A stretch of DNA of 64,000 nucleotides from Glandiceps talaboti (Eukaryota > Hemichordata > Enteropneusta > Spengelidae), in assembly GCF_964340395.1 (NCBI RefSeq), contig NC_135550.1:27696176-27760175 (forward strand), read 5' to 3'. A program made the translations under genes and the position numbers. Shown here piece after piece: positions 54,601 to 64,000 of this stretch; positions within the stretch are counted from its first letter, which is position 1, and each line of letters starts with the position of its first letter. The notes under the pieces were generated by a model. That model was not told the origin of the DNA and made no database searches. It saw nothing but the letters and a program-made list of their open reading frames with translations.

Positions 54601-57265
54601 TAAAAAAAGAAGAATTCTGTAGGAGAGATTCATTTACATGAGATTTTAGATTCTTAAAGTAAGCATGTTGTCATTCTCTTCTAAAGACAAGTGCCAAAAA
54701 AAGGCCCAAAATACCAATCTCAACTAACCCGGGTCCCCATCAATAACTCGTCTCAATCTTGATTTTTTTTATATCACAACAATCTGTCTTTACAACTTTA
54801 TAGTCTTGCATTTAAAAAGTAAACCTAAGTGAGCAGGTTGTATCATTTCATTGGAAGTAAGTGTGGGGTCCAAGTCTGCAATTTACAACCATAGACCCTA
54901 CACAGATGTCAAGTCAAGAGTAATTAAAACACCGCAACAAAATTGGCAGTAAAAATTAACATGAAGTTTGACCTTTGGGAAGATTGGTTTCTATGGACAA
55001 GTTGACAGAGGGGTGAGTTGAATAGATTAAATTAATCAATATGGGATGAGTTGATATGGGACAAGTTGAGAAAGGGACAAAATGATCTGATACCAATACA
55101 TGTACCTTTTTGTTACGGCTCATTTATTGGTGACTACTATCTTACCTTTGATAATATTCTTCCATGACTTCAGGCTTGTGATGTCTATAGTGAGACTTCC
55201 TAGTCTTTTTCTAAATGTTTAAAAAAAGAGAAAAAGTTGCTAGTATCTTGAATGTTTCATATGTTGTATATGTTGTATAACAACGTACAATTGGTTTGAA
55301 TGAATGAATGAATGAATGAATGGACAAAATTCATAACACTTGTGTCTGCTATCACAGTCATTTTAAAAGCTTTTGTGAAGACTATTAATATCTGGGTTGT
55401 CAGTGGCCCTGTGGTTAAAAACCACTTCCCTCTTACCACTGCAGTTGAACCCATTCAGGGTATGATTAAATTTACCACACTGTAAGTAAGAAGCATGTTG
55501 TTCAGTTGAACGCAGGTTTTCCCATGTTCTCTGGTTTCCTCCTGTACTCATACTGAACCCATGAAGGATGGCCCTAACTGTTCTTGGGAGATAAGAGTTT
55601 ATATACTTACAGAACTATCCAGTATAAATAAAAGAGTATTTATTTATAATTTTGCATTGACTGGTTATGATAACTTAATATGATATGATAATTTTAAAAC
55701 TGAAAAGTAGCCTAATAATTTAAATACTATGTTACAGTTAACAATTTTTCTCTGTATTTTTTTTTACTTTAATTCAAATGATATTATGGAACATTTGGAA
55801 TAAATGTAATGTTAAGAAGTATAGTTGTATGTATCATTTGTTCTTAGATAAGCACAAATACTGCCAATGTTTTGCTCAACAAGTTCAGTACTATAAGTGA
55901 GGTGTGAGATTTGAGTTGTCAGCCCTGTCATTGTTTTGAAAGTGATGAATCAAAAACCATAATATGCTTCAAAACTCTGATTTGGTTACTTGGCCTTATG
56001 TCATGCATTCTCTAAATAAATGGTAACCATAGTGATACAAACCTTTATCTCCGGGTATCATTAAAAATTTTCATCAGGTTGTTAAATCATAGTAATAATT
56101 AGTTCTTGTAGTTCTGTGTAGTTCTTGTTCACAAACAAGGGTTATAATTAATTATATGTAACATTTAGCTTGTATGCTCAGCTTGATATGCTCTGTCAAA
56201 CTGTCTACTCAGCAGTAAAGCCAGCAGGCAGACAGTTTGATAACAAGTGCCCTTGACTGCGTAACAAGAACTAGTCATTACTATTTTATCTCCATGGAAA
56301 CTTACATACCTGGTAGTCCTGACAGAATATACTAACAAGTGTATTGTACGAATGCCTACAAATAAAAAGGAGAAAGTAGGCACTGTGAATTAGTCATTAT
56401 TATACTGACAATAATCATAGAAGTATGAGACATCACTAATACAGCAATGTGATAATTAATCAAAACTGTAAACATCAGTACAATGTCTGTAGATCACATG
56501 CTAATGGCTGTATGTGACATGGATCTAAACAAGCTATGGGCATTTTCCAATCTTATATAGCAATTATAGGGAATCAAATAAGTGAGAATTACAACTAACA
56601 AGCATGTCATAATCATATCATATCATATATCATATCATATCATATCATATCATATATCAAAATACAGCTTTAAAAGGCTATAGCCTATGAGCTGATCAAT
56701 GTCAAATTATCCAAAAAACGAACAATCACCAACACATACATGTAATAATGAATGATTACTAGAATATTTAGATTTAAGTCTATGGTCAGAATTAATCATG
56801 ACAGATTTAAATGTGTCTTGCTTATATTGTGCAGCTACAGGGTAGTCCTATCGTCATGCTTGCATACGGAGTAAGTAGTCCATTCCTTTTTTTCTTCTTG
56901 GTGTTGAGGGCCATGTCAGTAATCTAGACCCGTGCACCGTCTGCAAGCAGGACTATACATAGGGTAGTTACCAGTCCTGCTGGCATACGGAGTAATCCGG
57001 GACTCGATTCTGACAATTGTCCCTCCATTTGAGGGTCGTGTCCGTAATATGTAGACCCGTGCACCGTCTACAAGCAGAACTAGGTAGTTACATACATAGA
57101 CTTGGTGAATGACAATACATGAAAATTGAAATGTTGGCAATCATTGGACACGTCACTAATTTAATGTACTTACTCTGGGTAATTCCTCGTTATCGTCTTC
57201 AAACATTCTCTCGTTCCACACGCATGCATAAAGTCGAGGATTTCAAGATAAACTGCGAGCTTCAT
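6464..57265 (-). CDS. CDIN1: CDIN1 (C15orf41-like) PD-(D/E)XK nuclease-fold protein, 11 coding exons
   Basis: Seen: joining minus-strand exons 57265-57174, 56355-56310, 55210-55146, 53423-53363, 50756-50678, 49982-49903, 46607-46558, 40495-40428, 20895-20830, 20402-20297 and 6602-6464 gives one unbroken frame of 852 nt (283 residues plus stop). Every junction is GT-AG. Known: human CDIN1 (281 residues) binds codanin-1 and is mutated in congenital dyserythropoietic anaemia type I; it has a predicted PD-(D/E)XK nuclease fold. Colinear matches to the human protein as recalled run from end to end, including [50 protein letters not shown] and [12 protein letters not shown]. The likely catalytic signature is P194-D195 followed by E213-S-K215. 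The C-terminus extends about 8 residues past the human end. The start is the first in-frame ATG after an upstream in-frame TAA and has A at -3. Divergent from ETAA1. Over 98% of the gene span is intron. Confidence 0.95.
10006..10384. repeat. Degenerate tandem repeat, about 107 bp
   Basis: The phrase cttatggtttacatct and variants recur at 10006, 10113, 10221 and 10368. The intervening text is similar (ttgaaattg..ttt.agtcta). The first two intervals are about 107 bp, the last longer. Old and diverged. Confidence 0.6.
10566..10800. repeat. 46-bp tandem repeat, about 5 copies
   Basis: Starts at 10568, 10616, 10662, 10708 and 10754 (spacing 48, 46, 46, 46). Core: gtttgtaacactatgtgctg. It grades into the 43-bp array to the right, with which it shares GTTTGTAG.AA. 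Confidence 0.85.
10875..11190. repeat. 43-bp tandem repeat, about 7 copies
   Basis: Exact 43-bp spacing of gtttgccatg at 10911, 10954, 10997 and 11040, continuing to 11190. Copies differ by c/t and g/a changes; the last copy is shorter. Confidence 0.92.
11949..12785. repeat. 27-bp minisatellite, 31 copies
   Basis: The unit is ggacagtccctagtacaggt followed by aaccaca; 837 bp equals exactly 31 units. Unit length divisible by three keeps frames open on both strands, producing long spurious ORFs. The left end alternates two unit types (GGACAG and TTACAG) as a 54-bp dimer. Confidence 0.97.
13130..13365. repeat. Degenerate tandem repeat, about 59 bp, 4 copies
   Basis: gtccact/gtccaca..ggtgacaaa recurs at 13175, 13233, 13292 and 13351, with shared flanks (tattg.atgt..taa.ct.aaagtg). 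Confidence 0.8.
18488..18705. repeat. 29-bp minisatellite, about 7 copies
   Basis: The unit is built on ggtggttacatggtagtcct then ggtaagtc. It is regular at 29-30 bp, with point changes. Confidence 0.9.
20297..20402 (-). CDS. CDIN1: CDIN1 coding exon 10 (ExK motif)
   Basis: Encodes [19 protein letters not shown] followed by [16 protein letters not shown]. It is close to identical to human through [11 protein letters not shown] and DQFWSYWNR. E-S-K is the second half of the nuclease signature. Acceptor ..gctcag, donor gtttgt. Confidence 0.95.
20403..20829 (-). other. CDIN1 intron 9
   Basis: 427 bp. The notable content is a 19-base C run (20517-20535). It separates the exons carrying the two halves of the nuclease signature. 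Confidence 0.9.
20517..20535. repeat. C19 homopolymer
   Basis: An uninterrupted run of 19 C. Similar C runs occur at 28414-28426, 35745-35758 and near 47850. The exact length is unreliable in assemblies. Confidence 0.95.
20830..20895 (-). CDS. CDIN1: CDIN1 coding exon 9 (PD motif)
   Basis: Encodes [20 protein letters not shown] and PI. It contains the invariant GYDKTPD; P-D is the proline-aspartate pair of the PD-(D/E)XK signature. Acceptor ..cctcgcag, donor gtaagt. Confidence 0.95.
22430..22550. promoter_or_regulatory. Homeodomain- and nuclear-receptor-motif-rich patch
   Basis: Several TAATTA/ATTA cores (for example cataattagacaattaatta), then AGGTCA at 22520-22525 and TCAAGGTCA ending at 22537: direct half-sites with a 6-bp spacer, the second an extended NR5/ERR-type site. 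Inferred only. Confidence 0.25.
22866..23081. repeat. Compound microsatellite (CAGA)n-(AC)n-(ATAC)n
   Basis: CAGA copies, then a short AC run, then about 160 bp of ATAC with a single interruption (atgc, near 23028). The ORFs here (repeating HTYI or MYVC) are artefacts. Confidence 0.98.
24266..24600. repeat. Compound microsatellite (AC)n-(TACG/TACA)n-(GA)n-(CAGA)n
   Basis: Four adjoining simple repeats over about 335 bp, including about 80 bp of pure ACAG/CAGA. Confidence 0.98.
26593..27034 (+). repeat. G-rich minisatellite, about 31 bp unit, about 14 copies
   Basis: Units of gtgacagtgggggtaaaggt then gagagggtgggg, with G-tract length varying from unit to unit. The plus strand is almost purine-only with many runs of 3-5 G. 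The minus strand gives spurious Pro/Thr/His-rich ORFs. Confidence 0.95.
29010..29169. promoter_or_regulatory. Candidate enhancer: two RFX X-boxes, MEIS site, DR1
   Basis: GTTGCCATGGCAAC (29054-29067) is a perfect 14-bp X-box palindrome. CTGACAG (MEIS/PREP core) follows within 5 bp. Three TGACCT half-sites (29135, 29141, 29148) give DR0 and a perfect DR1. ATTACCATGGCAAC (29156-29169) is a second X-box. Binding is inferred. Confidence 0.4.
33934..34016. repeat. 28-bp tandem repeat, 3 copies
   Basis: gtatacatagctatcacttg begins at 33935, 33963 and 33991. Confidence 0.9.
34070..34300. repeat. 21-bp tandem repeat, about 9 degenerate copies
   Basis: Unit tgatgctgatatgatacact+g. Central copies are perfect and outer copies degenerate. 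Confidence 0.9.
39419..39651. repeat. Compound microsatellite (CAAC)n-(CA)n-(CAGA)n-(CA)n
   Basis: About 230 bp of CA with CAGA and CATA interruptions, preceded by five CAAC units. Confidence 0.98.
40428..40495 (-). CDS. CDIN1: CDIN1 coding exon 8
   Basis: Encodes [20 protein letters not shown] and FL, matching human [20 protein letters not shown]. Acceptor ..catcccag, donor gtgagt. Confidence 0.93.
44935..45240. repeat. About 47-bp tandem repeat, 6 copies
   Basis: tatgcgtca recurs at 44976, 45021, 45068 and 45115 within units tttctgttttaagttttaga+aaactgcaga. One copy is truncated. Confidence 0.9.
45540..45945. repeat. 49-56-bp tandem repeat, 7 copies plus a decayed one
   Basis: cctattggtt starts at 45547, 45596, 45650, 45704, 45760, 45816 and 45872. 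Unit length grows stepwise, 49 to 54 to 56 bp. Each unit has an inverted CCAAT (ATTGG) and cacatgacatg. Confidence 0.95.
46249..46500 (+). mobile_element. tRNA-derived SINE-like element
   Basis: B-box GGTTCAAGCC (46294-46303), preceded by a tRNA-like anticodon-arm and variable region (agagtgactggcacacaatc..). A non-tRNA body follows to about 46500. It is not a functional tRNA because the acceptor and A-box parts do not pair. The family was not identified and the ends are approximate. Confidence 0.5.
46558..46607 (-). CDS. CDIN1: CDIN1 coding exon 7
   Basis: A 50-nt exon encoding [16 protein letters not shown] plus two bases of a His codon. It is nearly identical to human CIVNDCCYGPLVDCIKH. 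Acceptor ..attcacag, donor gtatcc. It is easily missed because it is so short and lies beside a SINE-like unit. Confidence 0.95.
47089..47263. promoter_or_regulatory. Cluster of CArG (SRF-type) boxes
   Basis: The perfect CArG sequence CCAAATATGG occurs at 47110, 47185, 47233 and 47254, with a near match CTAAATATGG at 47089. Flanks are partly alike (ccaaatatggag/ggaac), so a degenerate repeat may have made them. SRF/MADS binding is inferred. Confidence 0.4.
48520..49571. repeat. Higher-order minisatellite of 26- and 31-bp units
   Basis: Two related units: cagggctgggacagt+accatgtgaaa (26 bp) and cagggctgggacagt+gcagcatcatgtaaaa (31 bp). They alternate to form 57-bp dimers, with some 31-31 steps. 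The right third decays and includes four 30-bp copies (cagggctggatagtgcagta..). Confidence 0.95.
49572..49597. repeat. 26-bp perfect palindrome
   Basis: aaccatagacaat followed directly by its reverse complement, at the right edge of the 26/31-bp array. Confidence 0.95.
49673..49733 (+). repeat. SINE-like 3' tail with (TTGA)n
   Basis: ctggcgcattataaatattt followed by TTGATTGA repeats. The GCGC-TATAAAT plus short tandem repeat tail is a common 3' end of invertebrate SINEs. The body upstream was not recognised. Confidence 0.4.
49903..49982 (-). CDS. CDIN1: CDIN1 coding exon 6
   Basis: Encodes (P)[19 protein letters not shown] and LSFEVQQ, matching human [20 protein letters not shown]. Acceptor ..acttcag, donor gtaaga, phase 0 end. 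Confidence 0.93.
49983..50677 (-). other. CDIN1 intron 5
   Basis: 695 bp with no repeats. Contains the PBX-MEIS decamer (50628-50637) and atcgctatggcaatgaga, an X-box-like half near 50550. Confidence 0.9.
50628..50637 (-). promoter_or_regulatory. PBX-MEIS composite decamer
   Basis: TGATTGACAG on the minus strand, an exact match to the decameric PBX-MEIS/PREP cooperative site. It is 41 bp inside intron 5. Confidence 0.4.
50678..50756 (-). CDS. CDIN1: CDIN1 coding exon 5
   Basis: Encodes [20 protein letters not shown] and ..KYEGNS, with one base of a Pro codon. It matches human [20 protein letters not shown]. Acceptor ..gtttcag, donor gtaagt. A PBX-MEIS-type decamer lies 41 bp into the following intron. 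Confidence 0.95.
50757..53362 (-). other. CDIN1 intron 4
   Basis: 2.6 kb. No tandem arrays. Contains a CTCF-like CCAATAGAGGGCAG (53098-53111). The rest is ordinary AT-rich intron. Confidence 0.85.
53363..53423 (-). CDS. CDIN1: CDIN1 coding exon 4
   Basis: Encodes (R)[20 protein letters not shown], matching human [20 protein letters not shown]. Acceptor ..ttgcag, donor gtacgt, phase 0 at its end. Confidence 0.93.
53424..55145 (-). other. CDIN1 intron 3
   Basis: 1.7 kb. Two AGAGGGCGCT sites 97 bp apart in the same orientation (54164-54173 and 54261-54270). No repeats otherwise. Confidence 0.85.
54165..54270 (+). promoter_or_regulatory. Paired CTCF-like GAGGGCGCT sites
   Basis: ctagAGAGGGCGCTat-type sites at 54165-54173 and 54262-54270. 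The second (CCAACAGAGGGCGC) fits the bilaterian CTCF consensus at all but one position. Same orientation, 97 bp apart. Confidence 0.35.
55146..55210 (-). CDS. CDIN1: CDIN1 coding exon 3
   Basis: Encodes [15 protein letters not shown].. through MEEYYQ and the first two bases of an Arg codon. It matches the basic human segment with KHHTSEAIESYYQR. Donor is gtaaga. Confidence 0.93.
55211..56309 (-). other. CDIN1 intron 2
   Basis: 1.1 kb. A GAAT microsatellite (about 55297-55320) and a SINE-like unit (55390-55630). The remainder is featureless. Confidence 0.85.
55390..55630 (+). mobile_element. tRNA-derived SINE-like element
   Basis: A-box TGGCCCTGTGG (55404-55414) and B-box AGTTGAACCCA (55443-55453) at tRNA-like spacing. 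Then comes the ggttttcccatgttctctgg/tttcctcctgtactca block typical of a conserved body seen in many invertebrate SINEs. Ends are approximate. Confidence 0.55.
56310..56355 (-). CDS. CDIN1: CDIN1 coding exon 2
   Basis: A 46-nt exon encoding [15 protein letters not shown], matching human SQATLLSIFSQEYQ. Acceptor is ..atttgtag and donor gtatgt. It ends in phase 0. Confidence 0.93.
56570..56827 (+). repeat. Dispersed repeat, copy 1
   Basis: Begins ggaatcaaataagtgagaat and ends gacagatttaaatgtgtctt+gcttatat. The same ends occur in the same orientation at 58175-58347. The interior differs, with a CATAT microsatellite at 56612-56657 here. Confidence 0.75.
56841..57083. repeat. 121-bp diverged tandem duplication
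   Basis: catacggagtaa occurs at 56863 and 56984, and tagacccgtgcaccgtct in both copies with matching context. CpG-containing, beside the promoter. Confidence 0.85.
57174..57265 (-). CDS. CDIN1: CDIN1 coding exon 1 (start codon)
   Basis: Begins [12 protein letters not shown] and ends ..RNYPE, with the last codon split (GA|G). It aligns with the human N-terminal helix region and the Arg/Lys-rich KQRFPS segment. Donor is gtaagt. This exon is CpG-richer than the introns because it sits at the edge of the shared promoter. Confidence 0.92.
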
Positions 57266-57684
57266 GTTGTCCAAGTGTGTCTGGAGCGACAAGGAACTTT
57301 GCTCAAGACTCACAAGTTAACCATTCTGACAAAATTGCATTCCTCCTTCTATCGACTGATTGTTTATACAACGTGGTGTTAAAACCTCTGTGGTAGCATT
57401 TCACTGATTTTTCTGTCTATACAATTTAAAATCACACAAACTCTTATGATGATCAAGGATCTTCCTCCTCCTGTGATTAAATATAGCGCCCTCTTAGTTT
57501 TACGTAACCTTTGACCTTATTTTTGCTCCGGGGACCAATCAAATCGGCCGTTTCAACTCGAGGCCGTGCTATTTGAACATGGCGGATATGAGATGACGCT
57601 GTGTCCACTTTGTTGTTTATTTCAGGAAGTCTTTCTGTGCACTTTGCGTCGTAAAATTTCATATGTTTGCTACAAATAGAGGCG
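57266..57684. promoter_or_regulatory. Bidirectional CDIN1/ETAA1 promoter
   Basis: The 419 bp between divergent start codons. It is richer in CpG than the introns on either side. It contains a CCAAT box (57534-57538), a YY1-type AACATGGCGG (57576-57585), a TGACG half-site just after it, and a GAGGGCGCT core on the minus strand (57485-57493). There is no TATA box at a convincing distance. YY1 and CCAAT motifs are typical of TATA-less housekeeping promoters; start sites are inferred, not seen. Confidence 0.75.
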
Positions 57685-63584
<5,900 letters not shown>

Positions 63585-64000
63585 CAGTATGCAACTACCT
63601 GTGATCTCTCAATCTCTCTCTCTCTCTCTGAGTGACTTCCTAAAATGATATCCTTCAGCTTTAAATGAGTACAAAAATTGCTTGGATCTTTGAAAAGTTT
63701 TGCATCTAAGCAAACTTTGTAATCATCCAATAACAATATGGCATCTTTTTATGGAACTTACCCATAAAAGGTGTAAAGTTCCTAAATGTGTTTTTGTTTA
63801 CTTGTTTGGGACATCGAAAGAAAGAACAGTAGCTAGACCTCTGGAGTTTTCATTATAAGCAACATATGGGACATACTGCTTCAAAGACGTACTACTTGCA
63901 GTACTTTCAGTAGTCAAAACTGTATGTTTGAATGAAAACTTAGGATGCTGACTGATAATTAGTGATTTTGAGTTTATCAACTTCATAGCATACATAAAGT
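63585..64000 (+). other. ETAA1 3' UTR side / downstream
   Basis: A short CT microsatellite (63613-63629). No AATAAA was found before the window end, so the 3' end of ETAA1 probably lies further right or uses a variant signal. No other gene is seen. Confidence 0.6.

Larger units (their letters stand above)
56356..57173 (-). other. CDIN1 intron 1
   Basis: 818 bp. Copy 1 of a dispersed repeat (56570-56827) with an embedded CATAT microsatellite, then a 121-bp tandem duplication (56841-57083) next to exon 1. Confidence 0.88.

Overview
This is animal (metazoan) nuclear DNA. It is AT-rich, full of microsatellites and minisatellites, and holds two intron-rich protein genes with GT-AG introns. Both were recognised by assembling their exons by hand. 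CDIN1 (human C15orf41, CDAN1-interacting nuclease 1) lies on the minus strand: 11 coding exons, 283 residues, spread over 50.8 kb (6464-57265). ETAA1 (ATR kinase activator and RPA-binding protein) lies on the plus strand: 7 coding exons, 904 residues (57685-63584). They are divergent, with 419 bp between start codons. The proteins are clearly bilaterian but well diverged from vertebrates. With the repeat types (tRNA-derived SINE-like units, long CA/ACAT/CAGA tracts) this suggests a marine invertebrate, perhaps a hemichordate or a lophotrochozoan; the phylum cannot be fixed from this window.

Layout. 1-6346: no coding exon seen; CpG-rich, complex sequence with motif clusters that look regulatory. 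6347-57265: CDIN1, mostly intron. Its introns carry minisatellite arrays (10.0-11.3, 11.95-12.79, 18.5-18.7, 26.6-27.0, 34.1-34.3, 44.9-45.2, 45.5-45.9 and 48.5-49.6 kb), microsatellites (22.9, 24.3 and 39.4 kb), SINE-like units (46.3 and 55.5 kb), and repeat-poor stretches with transcription-factor motif clusters (22.4, 29.0, 31.0, 38.4, 41.4-43.3 and 47.1 kb). 57266-57684: compact CpG-richer bidirectional promoter with a CCAAT box and a YY1-type ATGGCGG motif. 57685-63584: ETAA1, with two long hairpins in intron 5. 63585-64000: ETAA1 3' side.

Why the pair matters. In human, ETAA1 lies beyond the 3' side of MEIS1 on chromosome 2, and CDIN1 lies tail-to-tail with MEIS2 on chromosome 15. Finding CDIN1 and ETAA1 adjacent here, in orientations that fit both human arrangements, points to one ancestral block MEIS(+) - CDIN1(-) - ETAA1(+) that was split by differential loss after vertebrate genome duplication. 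This predicts a MEIS/homothorax gene on the plus strand just left of base 1. It would also explain the huge CDIN1 introns as carriers of MEIS enhancers. The two genes also share a theme: CDIN1 is a PD-(D/E)XK-type nuclease-fold protein and ETAA1 acts in replication-stress signalling. No evidence here shows that they function together.
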